36,853 nt of DNA from Pseudomonas sp. GM21 (GCF_000282215.1 NZ_AKJS01000077.1:1-36853), one strand, 5' to 3'; positions 9,075 through 17,143 are shown, counted from the first letter of the stretch. Notes: a model not told the origin generated them from the sequence alone. A program made the numbers and translations.

Positions 9075-10064
9075 ATGTCGATCGAAGTGCGTAACGTCAG
9101 CAAGAATTTCAACGCGTTCAAGGCGCTGGACAACATCAGCCTGGACATTCAAAGCGGCGAACTCGTGGCGCTGCTTGGCCCCTCGGGCTGCGGTAAAACC
9201 ACCCTGTTGCGGATCATCGCCGGTCTGGAAACACCGGATCAGGGCAACATCGTGTTCCATGGCGAAGACGTCTCCGGCCATGACGTGCGTGATCGCAACG
9301 TTGGTTTTGTGTTCCAGCACTACGCCTTGTTCCGCCACATGACGGTGTTCGATAACGTCGCCTTCGGCCTGCGCATGAAGCCGAAAAACCAGCGCCCGAG
9401 CGAAAGTCGTATCGCGGAGAAAGTCCACGAATTGCTGAACATGGTGCAGCTGGACTGGCTGTCGGATCGCTACCCGGAACAACTTTCCGGCGGCCAGCGT
9501 CAGCGTATTGCCCTGGCTCGCGCCTTGGCCGTGGAACCGAAAGTCCTGCTGCTCGACGAACCCTTCGGTGCTTTGGACGCCAAGGTCCGTAAAGAGCTGC
9601 GTCGCTGGCTGGCGCGGCTCCACGAGGACATCAACCTGACTTCCGTATTCGTGACGCACGACCAGGAAGAAGCGATGGAAGTCGCCGACCGGATCGTGGT
9701 GATGAACAAGGGTGTGATCGAGCAGATCGGCTCACCGGGCGATGTTTATGAAAACCCGGCCAGCGATTTTGTTTATCACTTCCTCGGGGATTCCAACCGC
9801 CTGCATCTGGGGGAGGACAATCACGTGCTGTTCCGTCCGCACGAGGTGTCGCTGTCGCGCCATGAACTGGAAGATCACCACGCCGCGCAGGTGCGCGACA
9901 TTCGTCCGCTGGGTGCAACGACTCGGGTGACGTTGAAGGTCGAAGGTCAGAGCGAATTGATCGAGGCGGAAGTGGTGAAGGATCACGACAGCCTGATCGG
10001 GCTGGAGAAGGGTGAAACCTTGTTCTTCAAGCCCAAGGTCTGGCAAAAACTGGCCAATATTTAA
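9075..10064 (+). CDS. cysA: Sulfate/thiosulfate ABC transporter ATPase CysA
   Basis: The 329-residue ATPase has Walker [10 protein letters not shown] (about 35-43), signature [15 protein letters not shown], Walker [13 protein letters not shown] and the switch histidine in [10 protein letters not shown]. The C-terminal part (about 240-329) is the regulatory TOBE-like domain of CysA proteins. It powers sulfate import by CysTW. GGAGG precedes the ATG. It is the last gene of the oscA-sbp-cysTWA unit and is followed by a REP palindrome. Confidence 0.95.
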   Translation: MSIEVRNVSKNFNAFKALDNISLDIQSGELVALLGPSGCGKTTLLRIIAGLETPDQGNIVFHGEDVSGHDVRDRNVGFVFQHYALFRHMTVFDNVAFGLRMKPKNQRPSESRIAEKVHELLNMVQLDWLSDRYPEQLSGGQRQRIALARALAVEPKVLLLDEPFGALDAKVRKELRRWLARLHEDINLTSVFVTHDQEEAMEVADRIVVMNKGVIEQIGSPGDVYENPASDFVYHFLGDSNRLHLGEDNHVLFRPHEVSLSRHELEDHHAAQVRDIRPLGATTRVTLKVEGQSELIEAEVVKDHDSLIGLEKGETLFFKPKVWQKLANI

Positions 10065-10072
10065 AACAAAAG

Positions 10073-10148
10073 CATCGCGAGCAGGCTCTCTCCCACAGGG
10101 TTCTATGTGCGCCATAGATCTAAGGTGGGAGCGAGCCTGCTCGCGATG
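10073..10148. repeat. REP palindrome pair after cysA
   Basis: CATCGCGAGCAGGCT (10073-10087) and AGCCTGCTCGCGATG (10134-10148) are perfect inverse copies, with TCCCACA and TGTGGGA-type motifs further in. This is the classic fluorescent Pseudomonas REP motif, between the convergent cysA and DUF962 genes. It probably serves as a transcript end. Confidence 0.85.
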
Positions 10149-10153
10149 GCGTC

Positions 10154-10672
10154 TTATGCCGCAGCGCGATTCGGATTGATCCGCACCCCTCCCGCCCGCG
10201 CCTCGATCTGGTCTTTGAGGTCATGCCGCAACCCCAGCAAAAACATTAACTCCACCACCACAAACAACGGCCCGACAATCAACCCGCTCACATCATCAAC
10301 AAACGCCGGCTTACGCCCTTCGTAGTAATGCCCGATAAACTGAATCACCCAGCCCGCCACAAACATCCCGATACCGCTCGACAGCCAGACCAGCGTGCTT
10401 TGTTGCGCCAGCGTCTGCCCCGCCCAAACGGACAGGCCAAGTAATACGCTCATCAGCACCCCGAGCCGCAACTCCAGGCGCAGGTAAAACCACGCTGAAG
10501 CGAGCGACACCAGCACTGCCGGTGACAGCCAGCCGCCAGCCCATTGCGGCCGCGACAGCAATACCGCGACGGCCACCATAATCAATGGAATACCGATAAA
10601 GTGGCTGGCGATATTGCGCGGATCACGGTGGTAGGTGGCGTATTGACTGAGATGGTCAACGAGGCTTTTCAT
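10154..10672 (-). CDS. DUF962 / Mpo1-like membrane protein
   Basis: The 172-residue protein starts at MKSLVDHL because AGGAGG lies 7 bp before that ATG; an upstream ATG would add ten residues. The N-terminal YATYHRDPRNIASHFIGIP and later IQFIGHYYEGRKPAF carry the conserved His/Asn pattern of DUF962. About four hydrophobic helices follow. The yeast member Mpo1 is an iron-dependent dioxygenase in fatty acid alpha-oxidation; bacterial function is not settled. It is divergent from the Crp/Fnr gene (84 bp apart). Confidence 0.85.
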   Translation of the reverse strand: MKSLVDHLSQYATYHRDPRNIASHFIGIPLIMVAVAVLLSRPQWAGGWLSPAVLVSLASAWFYLRLELRLGVLMSVLLGLSVWAGQTLAQQSTLVWLSSGIGMFVAGWVIQFIGHYYEGRKPAFVDDVSGLIVGPLFVVVELMFLLGLRHDLKDQIEARAGGVRINPNRAAA

Positions 10673-10756
10673 TGTTATTCCTCCTGTAGGGTGATTGATC
10701 ATGCCCCGGGTTCACATTTGGCTCTGTCGGGCAGGCGACAATCTCTAGGAGATTCC

Positions 10757-11443
10757 ATGGATATGCAGGCCTGGCGTTCGCGCCTGATGACGGGGCAGTG
10801 GTTCAGTCATCTACCTGTTCCCTTACAGGATAGTCTGCTGGCGGCGGCCAGGCTGCGGCGCTTGTCGTCGGGGCAATTACTGTTCAAACGCGGGGATCCG
10901 CCGTGCGGCTTGTATGCGGTGCTCGAAGGTTCGGTACGCATCGGTGCGGTCAATGAGCAGGGCAAAGAAGCGCTGCTGAGCCTGGTGGAGCCACCGCACT
11001 GGTTCGGTGAAATCTGCCTGGTCGACGGCCGGCCACGTACTCACGATGCCTTCGCCGTAGGCCAGTGCGTCCTGTTGCATGTACCGCAGCTGGCGCTGCT
11101 GAAACTGCTCGACGAACAACCGGTGTATTGGCGGCAACTGGCGTTGCTGATGAGCCACAAACTGCGCCTGACCTTCATCAACCTCGAACAATTGAGCCTG
11201 ATGCCCGCCCCGGCGCGTCTCGCCCATCGCTTGCTGATGATTGCCGAGGGGTACGGCGAAATCGAACCCCCGCGCCGGGTTCTGCAACTGCCGCAGGAAC
11301 AGTTGGCTTCGATGCTGTCGTTATCACGCCAGACGACCAATCAGATTCTCAAGGACCTGCAGGGGCAGGGGATTTTGAATCTCAAGTACGGCGAAATCGA
11401 AATTGTCGACGCCGAGCGGTTGCGCGCATTGACGATTTTTTGA
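10757..11443 (+). CDS. Crp/Fnr-family transcription regulator
   Basis: The start at MDMQAWRSR gives 228 residues and is chosen for the AGGAG box 6 bp upstream; a longer open frame overlaps the divergent DUF962 gene. The cyclic-nucleotide-binding-like domain spans about residues 20-140 (KRGDPPCGLYAVLEGSVRIG, PPHWFGEICLVDG). The DNA-binding helix-turn-helix is near 175-200 (QEQLASMLSLSRQTTNQIL). No Fnr-type cysteine cluster is seen, so the effector is unknown. It may control itself and the divergent DUF962 gene. Confidence 0.88.
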   Translation: MDMQAWRSRLMTGQWFSHLPVPLQDSLLAAARLRRLSSGQLLFKRGDPPCGLYAVLEGSVRIGAVNEQGKEALLSLVEPPHWFGEICLVDGRPRTHDAFAVGQCVLLHVPQLALLKLLDEQPVYWRQLALLMSHKLRLTFINLEQLSLMPAPARLAHRLLMIAEGYGEIEPPRRVLQLPQEQLASMLSLSRQTTNQILKDLQGQGILNLKYGEIEIVDAERLRALTIF

Positions 11444-11513
11444 AACGCAACGTTATGGGTGGGTTTTGCCTGCGAAGGCGTCTAGCCTGTGACGACGATA
11501 ATCGAGGTGTGCC

Positions 11514-11879
11514 ATGCGTGTACTGCTAGTAGAAGACGAACCGGAGACCGCCAAAGTCCTGGCCAACGGCCTGAATGAGGCGAGCTATTCGGTGGATGTA
11601 GCGCTCAACGGCATGGACGGCCGGCGCTTTATCGAGACCGGCGAATACGAGCTGATCATCCTTGATGTGATGCTGCCAGGACTCAACGGCTGGCAGTTGC
11701 AGCAGCAGATTCGCAAGCTCGGCAACACGCCGGTGCTGTTCCTCACCACCAAGGATGGCATCGAGGATCGGTTGCGCGGGCTCGAACTGCATGAGGATGA
11801 TTATTTGCTCAAGCCGTTTACCGTGAGTGAACTGGTGGCGCGGGTGCGCAAGTTGATGCGGCGGGATCGGGGGCGGTGA
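11514..11879 (+). CDS. Receiver-only OmpR-type response regulator, possibly truncated
   Basis: The 121-residue protein is an intact receiver of the CopR/OmpR subgroup: acidic E7/D8, phosphorylatable D51 in LDVMLPGLNGW, T78 and K100 in YLLKPF. It ends RKLMRRDRGR, exactly where the inter-domain linker of OmpR-type regulators begins, and lacks the usual winged-helix domain of about 100 residues. The motif ELHEDDYL replaces the usual ELGADDYL. The GAGG box is good and no kinase is adjacent. It may be a stand-alone receiver or a gene cut short, with hipBA directly downstream. A +1-frame stretch at 11881 shows no clear winged-helix remnant. Confidence 0.8.
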   Translation: MRVLLVEDEPETAKVLANGLNEASYSVDVALNGMDGRRFIETGEYELIILDVMLPGLNGWQLQQQIRKLGNTPVLFLTTKDGIEDRLRGLELHEDDYLLKPFTVSELVARVRKLMRRDRGR

Positions 11880-11935
11880 TATGCCGCAAGCTTGGTTAAA
11901 AAATGAGCTGGACTTCAACTTAGAACTGCACTAAA

Positions 11936-11963
11936 TACAATGCATATCCACAGTTTGTGGAAT
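11936..11963 (+). promoter_or_regulatory. hipBA promoter and HipB-type operator
   Basis: A -10-like TACAAT (11936-11941) is followed by a perfect inverted repeat, TCCACA (11947-11952), GTT, TGTGGA (11956-11961). Read as TATCC-N9-GGAAT it resembles the E. coli hip operator TATCC-N8-GGATA. The repeat covers the expected transcription start, suiting autorepression. The -35 is weak (TTCAAC, 11914-11919). Confidence 0.6.
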
Positions 11964-11992
11964 TTTGCACGGTATACGATGCAGGTTGGCAA

Positions 11993-12241
11993 ATGGAAAA
12001 CCTTGGTGAACTGATCCGCTCGCTCCGAAAAGAGCAAAAGCTTTCCCAGCAGGCGCTGGCAAAACAGTACGGCATGAGCCGCTCCACGATTTCAGGAATT
12101 GAAAACAACACCCTTGCTGAAATCGGCCTGCGCAAAGTTGAGGCGATCCTCAACGGTTTCGGGTACGAGCTCACTGCCGTGCCTCGTCGGTCGAAGCGTC
12201 CAACGCTGGACTCGCTGAAAAAGGCCAACTTCCATGAATGA
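11993..12241 (+). CDS. hipB: HipB-like antitoxin, XRE family
   Basis: The 82-residue protein is mostly one helix-turn-helix (about 6-62): LGELIRSLRKEQKLSQQALA, then KQYGMSRSTISGIENN. The start at MENLGEL fits an AGG box and leaves the operator upstream; a start 12 codons earlier would lie in the operator. The C-terminal tail (RRSKRPTLDSLKKANFHE) would contact HipA. It overlaps hipA by 8 bp, the standard toxin-antitoxin coupling. It should repress its own promoter and neutralise the kinase. Confidence 0.88.
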   Translation: MENLGELIRSLRKEQKLSQQALAKQYGMSRSTISGIENNTLAEIGLRKVEAILNGFGYELTAVPRRSKRPTLDSLKKANFHE

Positions 12242-13466
12242 GCCGCAAGAAAAGGACCGGCTTCACATCAGTGTGTCCGCAACCGCAGTCGGCACCTTGG
12301 GTCGTGGTCAGTCTCGCAGCGATTCAGTTTTTACCTACGTCGAAAATGCAGGGGAACAAAACTCGGTTTCGTTGACCATGCCGGCTCGCCTCGAAAGTTA
12401 TGCGTGGGAGCAAGGTGTACCGCCTATTTTCGAAATGAACCTGCCCGAAGGGGTGCTGCGCGAGGAATTGGTTCGGCGTTTCAGCAAAGCGGTCAGGGGC
12501 TTTGATGATTTCGCGATGTTATCGATTGTCGGCCCGCATCAGCTTGGGCGAGTGGGCATTGCAAACGCGCAGGATGCAAACGATCTTCCACCTGAAACCA
12601 GCCTATCTGACCTTCTGATTCATGACGGTGCTCAAGGCTTGTTTGAGGATCTGTTGCACACCTATGGCCAGTACTCCGGTGTTTCCGGTGTACAACCCAA
12701 GGTGTTGGTCCGTGACAGCGCGACAACCGTCGACCGGCTGACTCATCGAGGCGCGACGCACCTGGTCAAATCCTTTCGTGCCGAGGAATACCCTGAACTC
12801 GCAGCCAACGAGTATTTCTGCATGCGAGCAGCCCTGCATTCAGGGCTTGAAGTGCCGAAGTTCGAGCTCAGCGAGCATGGCAAATTCCTGGTGGTTGAAC
12901 GCTTCGATCTGAATGAGCAAGGTTATTTGGGATTCGAGGATTTCTGCGTACTCAATGCCTGGCCCTCAAAGGCCAAATACGATGGCTCATACGAAGGTGC
13001 CGCGAGGCAGATTAAAGCATTCGTATCTCCACCCTTGCTCAATCAGGCGCTTGAGTCTTTTTTCAAGATCGTTGCGCTCTCGTCAGCCTTGAAGAATGGC
13101 GACGCTCACCTTAAAAACTTCGGCGTGCTGTACGAGCATTGCGGCATGGATGCACAAATCAGCCTCGCTCCGGCCTATGACATCGTCACCACTTCGGTTT
13201 ACATAAAGTCCGACAGCATGGCGTTGCTGTTGGGCGGTTCAAAAGCATGGCCCAAGCACAAAGTGCTGATGCGATTTGGCCGTTCGGCCTGCAACCTCAC
13301 GGAGGGCCGTTGTAATGAGCTGTTGCAGCAGGTCGCCCACGGGATGGAGGTGGCAATGACCGAGATGGCGGCTTACATAAAAGACAGCAGCGTCTTTACG
13401 GCAGTTGGCGAAGCGATGATGGAGCAATGGGCATCAGGCATCGCGCGCAGTCTCGTGAAAAGTTGA
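12234..13466 (+). CDS. hipA: HipA-like serine/threonine kinase toxin
   Basis: The 410-residue protein has the N-terminal HipA subdomain (about 10-110), a serine-bearing glycine loop SGVSGVQPK (148-156) at the place of the autophosphorylated Ser150 of E. coli HipA, a likely ATP-binding lysine K179 in THLVK, the catalytic segment NGDAHLKN (288-295, with D290) and the metal-binding D316 in AYDIVTT. All kinase elements look intact. HipA phosphorylates an aminoacyl-tRNA synthetase in E. coli (GltX); the target here is unknown. Its stop codon abuts that of the convergent AraC gene with no gap. Confidence 0.9.
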   Translation: MNEPQEKDRLHISVSATAVGTLGRGQSRSDSVFTYVENAGEQNSVSLTMPARLESYAWEQGVPPIFEMNLPEGVLREELVRRFSKAVRGFDDFAMLSIVGPHQLGRVGIANAQDANDLPPETSLSDLLIHDGAQGLFEDLLHTYGQYSGVSGVQPKVLVRDSATTVDRLTHRGATHLVKSFRAEEYPELAANEYFCMRAALHSGLEVPKFELSEHGKFLVVERFDLNEQGYLGFEDFCVLNAWPSKAKYDGSYEGAARQIKAFVSPPLLNQALESFFKIVALSSALKNGDAHLKNFGVLYEHCGMDAQISLAPAYDIVTTSVYIKSDSMALLLGGSKAWPKHKVLMRFGRSACNLTEGRCNELLQQVAHGMEVAMTEMAAYIKDSSVFTAVGEAMMEQWASGIARSLVKS

Positions 13467-14471
13467 TCAGCGCAACCCATCCCGAAACTGCCCCGGCGTC
13501 ATCCCGGTCCAGCGTTTGAACGCGCGGCTGAAGCTGCTGGTATCGGCAAATCCCAACAAGTAACTGACTTCACTCAACGAGCATTGCGGATCCCGCAGGT
13601 GCAGCAGCGCCAGGTTTTCGCGGCTTTCATTGAGCAACGTATCGAACCGACAACCTTCGTCCGCCAAGTGCCGTTGCAGGCTGCGCAAGCTCAGGTGCAG
13701 GGCCTTGGCGATGAGTTCGGCACTGGGTTCGCCTTCAGGCAATTGCTCTTCGATGGCGTCACGGACTTTGCGCTCCCAGGTCAGCGGTTTCAGTTGCGCC
13801 AGGGTGCGTTTGAGCACGGTTTCATTGTGCTCGGCGAGTTCCGGATTGGCGTCATCCAGGTGGCTGTCGAAATCCACCAGAGAAAACTCCACGCGGTCTT
13901 CGTTGGCCGAAAAGTACACCGGTGAGCGGAAAACTTTGTGCCATTGGTGCGCGTCGGCCGGTTCCGGTCGACGCAGGTACACCGCCAGCGGTGCATAGTC
14001 GCGACCGAGGCGATTGCGGCAAGTGCGCACGTAGATCGCGGTAAAGGCGTCGATGGCTTCGAACGCTGGCGCCGGGTTGCCGGCCGGGATTTTCAGATGA
14101 AAGCGGTAGCGATCCTCGGCGCGGGTCAGCTCCAGTTCCAGGGCATCGCTGACCACCTGGTGATACCGCACGATGCGCTCGAAAACCTCGCGCAAGCTGC
14201 CGCTGGCCACCAGCGCATAACCGAGCGCATGAAAGGTGGTAGGGCTGACAAAACGTGACACGCGCAGGCCAATCGCCGGATCGCCACTGACCTGCACGGC
14301 GATTTCCCACAGCCGCGTGGTGCCGGACAACGGGTAACGGGCGTTCGGGTCGTCCATCAATTGCGGATCAAGCCCCGCCTGATGGCAAAGCGCGCTGCTG
14401 TCGAGGCCCAGGGCATCGAGTTGCTTGCGCAGGGCGCGGGTCCAGCTGGCGAGGGAGGTCGGTTCAGTCAT
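13467..14471 (-). CDS. AraC-family regulator with arabinose-binding-like N-terminus
   Basis: The 334-residue protein has an N-terminal effector region (about 15-210) of the type found in OruR-like regulators and a C-terminal AraC DNA-binding domain (about 235-334). That domain includes AELIAKALHLSLRSLQRHL and SEVSYLLGFADTSSFSRAF, ending FKRWTGMTPGQFR. It is complete. It is divergent from the membrane desaturase gene with 100 bp between, so regulation of that gene is the simplest inference. The effector may be a fatty acid or similar molecule, but nothing in the sequence shows it. Confidence 0.9.
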   Translation of the reverse strand: MTEPTSLASWTRALRKQLDALGLDSSALCHQAGLDPQLMDDPNARYPLSGTTRLWEIAVQVSGDPAIGLRVSRFVSPTTFHALGYALVASGSLREVFERIVRYHQVVSDALELELTRAEDRYRFHLKIPAGNPAPAFEAIDAFTAIYVRTCRNRLGRDYAPLAVYLRRPEPADAHQWHKVFRSPVYFSANEDRVEFSLVDFDSHLDDANPELAEHNETVLKRTLAQLKPLTWERKVRDAIEEQLPEGEPSAELIAKALHLSLRSLQRHLADEGCRFDTLLNESRENLALLHLRDPQCSLSEVSYLLGFADTSSFSRAFKRWTGMTPGQFRDGLR

Positions 14472-14516
14472 GCTGATTGGCGCTTCCGGTCAACAGGTTG
14501 GCGTTCTCGGCTACCA

Positions 14517-14536
14517 CCTTGCCAAGGGTCGCAAGG
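14517..14536. promoter_or_regulatory. Inverted repeat between AraC gene and desaturase gene
   Basis: CCTTGC (14517-14522) and GCAAGG (14531-14536) are inverse copies with an 8-bp spacer, in the shared divergent promoter region. It could be an AraC-type operator, although that family more often uses direct repeats. Confidence 0.3.
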
Positions 14537-14571
14537 CAGGATGCGAACATCAATAACCAGAGGATGGAAGC

Positions 14572-15645
14572 ATGCATGGTACTTCTGCAAGTCCCCAGCG
14601 ACTGAATGCAGCGCAGCGATCAGCACATATTCGTGAAGTGGTGCTGGCCAAGGGCGTCGAGTTGCGTAAGCGCTACCCGATTTTCAACCATCAAGACGCG
14701 CTCGGCGCAGGGATTCTGGCCTTCGCCCTGGCCGGGATGATCGGGTCGGCGGCGCTCTATATGGCCGGGCACATGGCCTGGTGGGTGTGCTTGTTGCTCA
14801 ACGCTTTTTTCGCCTCGTTGACCCACGAACTGGAACACGACCTGATTCACAGCATGTACTTTCGCAAACAGCGCGTGCCGCACAATCTGATGATGGCGCT
14901 GGTGTGGCTGGCGCGTCCGAGCACGATCAATCCATGGATCCGCCGCCATTTGCACCTCAATCACCACAAGGTTTCGGGCACTGAAACCGACATGGAAGAA
15001 CGCGCCATTACCAATGGCGAGCCTTGGGGGGTTGCGCGGTTGCTGATGGTCGGCGACAACATGATGTCGTCATTCATCCGCATGCTGCGGGCCAAAACCT
15101 GGGCTCACAAGTTCAGCATCGTCCAGCGCACATTGAAGGTCTACGCGCCGCTCGCGCTGGTGCATTGGGGCGCGTGGTACATGTTCCTCGGCTTCCATGC
15201 GGCCAACGGCATCGCGTCCCTGGCGGGCGCGCCGATCGAGTGGTCGGCGACCACCATGTCGGTGATGCAGGTGATCGACATCGCGGCGGTGGTGATCATC
15301 GGCCCGAACGTGTTGCGTACGTTCTGCCTGCACTTCATCAGTTCGAACATGCATTACTACGGCGATGTGGAACCGGGCAACGTGATGCAGCAGTGCCAGG
15401 TGCTTAACGCCTGGTGGCTGTGGCCGTTGCAGGCGTTCTGCTTCAACTTCGGCAGCAGCCACGGCATCCATCACTTTGTGGTGAAGGAACCGTTTTACAT
15501 CCGTCAGATGACCGTGCCAGTGGCGCATAAGGTGATGCGTGAAATGGGCGTGCGGTTCAATGATTTCGGCACGTTTGGCCGGGCTAACCGGTTTGTTCGC
15601 AAAGACGTTGCACAACCTCGGGAGGTTCGTGCCGCTCAGGTGTGA
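14572..15645 (+). CDS. Membrane fatty acid desaturase-like protein, possible UndB
   Basis: The 357-residue integral membrane di-iron protein carries histidine motifs HELEHDLIH (about 83-91), HLHLNHH (about 124-130) and HGIHHF (about 302-307), plus NMHYYGD. There are four or more hydrophobic segments. It differs from DesA upstream and lacks its helical tail. By size and motif layout it resembles UndB, the desaturase-like enzyme of some pseudomonads that converts medium-chain fatty acids to terminal alkenes such as 1-undecene. That match is from memory and untested; an ordinary acyl desaturase or hydroxylase remains possible. A GAGG box precedes the ATG. Confidence 0.8.
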   Translation: MHGTSASPQRLNAAQRSAHIREVVLAKGVELRKRYPIFNHQDALGAGILAFALAGMIGSAALYMAGHMAWWVCLLLNAFFASLTHELEHDLIHSMYFRKQRVPHNLMMALVWLARPSTINPWIRRHLHLNHHKVSGTETDMEERAITNGEPWGVARLLMVGDNMMSSFIRMLRAKTWAHKFSIVQRTLKVYAPLALVHWGAWYMFLGFHAANGIASLAGAPIEWSATTMSVMQVIDIAAVVIIGPNVLRTFCLHFISSNMHYYGDVEPGNVMQQCQVLNAWWLWPLQAFCFNFGSSHGIHHFVVKEPFYIRQMTVPVAHKVMREMGVRFNDFGTFGRANRFVRKDVAQPREVRAAQV

Positions 15646-16053
15646 TGGATGCAACCGGACACTCAAAATCGAAACAAGCGATGGTCAATGCGCTCGTCAT
15701 CAATCTGACCCAAAGAGGCGATACGTTAGAGCACGAGCAGGGAGGTTGGCGGTCAACGTTTCACTGAGCGTTATATGCGATTTGGGTCTAACAAAGTAAT
15801 TAAATATTCCTTTATTAGATAACCGTTTCGAACAATCATCGCTTCACAGATTTTGAGTTTCCGGGGCCGTCTCCTTGGCAGGGTGCGGTCCCTTTTTTTA
15901 TTCCCATTGCGCGGTCATAGGACTAATCGCTGATGTTTCTTAAGACCTGTTATTTCTGACAGTAGACGAGTGGAGGGGTAGCTCTACACTGAAAATGTGG
16001 GTCCCTTCTGGGCAATCAGAGCGGGTCAAGAAACGTTTTCAGGGAGAAATCGA
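15646..16053. other. AT-rich intergenic stretch before the orphan gene
   Basis: I see no convincing gene in this 408-bp gap. It holds an AT-rich block near 15795-15830 with ATTCCTTTATT, reminiscent of other sulfur-gene upstream regions here, then the terminator at 15863. Base composition is clearly more AT-rich than the flanks. Confidence 0.5.
15863..15899 (+). terminator. Rho-independent terminator
   Basis: GGGGCCG (15863-15869) pairs with CGGTCCC (15886-15892), one G-T wobble, 16-nt loop, followed by seven T. It lies about 220 bp after the desaturase stop, so it may end that transcript or a short RNA starting in the AT-rich block before it. Confidence 0.65.
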
Positions 16054-16377
16054 ATGAACTATTTTGCAGGCCACTACACGATGGACGGGCCAGTAACTCA
16101 TTTGGTGATAAAGGACGATGAGCCGATCTCGGGGCACCTGGATTTAGAGGATGCCCATCGCGACATCAGTGATGGGAGGGTCCGTTATCGGTGCGGCAGC
16201 AGCCTTGAATTTATGACTGTGGATGATATTCATGAGGTCAAGGAGCAGTGGTCGCTCATGTTTAGTTTCAGACGCATGTCGCTTGTCGGGACATGCGAGC
16301 AGACCTGCAAGAACGGCGAAACCAACACCCGGAACGTGTTGTTTAAAAGAGACGAGCCCACTGCAAACGCGTGTTGA
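16054..16377 (+). CDS. Hypothetical protein, 107 residues
   Basis: I do not recognise this protein. The start at MNYFAGHYTMDGPV has GGGAGA at good spacing. It is acidic and soluble-looking, with no signal peptide or membrane segment, and has three cysteines in its C-terminal part (CEQTC, then C-terminal NAC) besides one in RYRCGSS. Codon choice is less GC-biased than in the neighbours, and it sits between a terminator and a perfect hairpin, suggesting acquired DNA. Nothing around it assigns a role. Confidence 0.6.
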   Translation: MNYFAGHYTMDGPVTHLVIKDDEPISGHLDLEDAHRDISDGRVRYRCGSSLEFMTVDDIHEVKEQWSLMFSFRRMSLVGTCEQTCKNGETNTRNVLFKRDEPTANAC

Positions 16378-16409
16378 GTCTAGTTGACCCAGGATCTTTC
16401 CTTAGCGCA

Positions 16410-16433
16410 TCAACCCGATGGTGATCGGGTTGA
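16410..16433. terminator. Perfect 10-bp hairpin after the orphan gene
   Basis: TCAACCCGAT (16410-16419), GGTG loop, ATCGGGTTGA (16424-16433). No T-run follows, so its terminator activity is uncertain. Confidence 0.5.
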
Positions 16434-16489
16434 ATATCTGCTGCTTGAAATCCCCTGCATATTCTTTATGGGCCTTAACAAATAGCTTC

Positions 16490-16525
16490 TTATTCCTTAA
16501 CGAATATAACTCTCCTCCCTATACT
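16490..16525 (+). promoter_or_regulatory. Promoter of the RBBP9-type hydrolase with sulfur-type AT motif
   Basis: A sigma-70 promoter is visible: -35 TTAACG (16497-16502), 17-bp spacer, -10 TATACT (16520-16525). TATTC (16491-16495) and GAATA (16502-16506) form an inverted repeat over the -35, similar in content to the oscA repeat. An activator of the CysB family could bind here. Confidence 0.5.
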
Positions 16526-16561
16526 CGACCAGGAACAGACACGCAGCAGGAGAGCTCCCCC

Positions 16562-17143
16562 ATGCGCAACGAATCCATTCGCTACCTGATTGTGCCGGGC
16601 TGGCAAGGATCGCCTGACGATCATTGGCAAAGCCACTGGCAGAACAGCCTGCCAAACAGCACGCGGGTGGAGCAGGCGGACTGGCTGACACCTCGTCGTG
16701 AAGACTGGGTCGCGGCGCTGGCCGAAGCGATTGCCGCCGACAGCACGCCGGTGATCCTGATCGCGCATAGCTTGGGTTGCATCACCGTCGCCCATTGGGC
16801 CGCCACTGCACCCGTGCAGTTTCTTCGTCAGGTGCGCGGGGCCTTGCTGGTCGCGCCTGCAGACGTCGAGCGCCCGGCCTGTGCGCCGGCCTTGCGTAAC
16901 TTCGCACCGATTCCAACCGACCTGTTGCCGTTCCCGAGCCAGATCGTCAGCTCCGATAACGACAGCGCCGTGAGTACGCCGCGAGCCCTTGAGTTGGCGC
17001 GCAATTGGGGTTCGGAAGCGGGGATTTTGTCGGGGGCCGGGCATATCAATGTGAAGTCCGGCCACCAGCGCTGGGAGCAGGGTTTTGCCTTCCTCTATCG
17101 CTTGCAGAACCGCATGGAACATCACGCCTTGCGACGCGCTTGA
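16562..17143 (+). CDS. RBBP9/YdeN-family alpha/beta serine hydrolase
   Basis: The protein has 193 residues from the ATG after an AGGAG box; the longer open frame has no support. The family start VPGWQGSPDDHWQSHW is clear. The likely catalytic triad is S70 (AHSLGC), D134 (SSDNDSAVS) and H161 (GAGHIN). Natural substrates of bacterial RBBP9 homologues are not established. The gene lies 73 bp before the sigma-54-type regulator gene and has an upstream AT motif like that of oscA, so a link to sulfur limitation is plausible but inferred. Confidence 0.88.
   Translation: MRNESIRYLIVPGWQGSPDDHWQSHWQNSLPNSTRVEQADWLTPRREDWVAALAEAIAADSTPVILIAHSLGCITVAHWAATAPVQFLRQVRGALLVAPADVERPACAPALRNFAPIPTDLLPFPSQIVSSDNDSAVSTPRALELARNWGSEAGILSGAGHINVKSGHQRWEQGFAFLYRLQNRMEHHALRRA

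Noticed and set aside
8150..9148. 332-codon minus-strand open frame opposite cysW
   Set aside because: It is an antisense shadow rich in Gln, His and Arg; cysW is intact.
11881..11934. Frame-shifted remnant of a winged-helix domain after the receiver-only regulator
   Set aside because: The +1 frame encodes only 17 residues (ending ELDFNLELH) before a stop; the resemblance to the start of an OmpR output domain is too short to claim.
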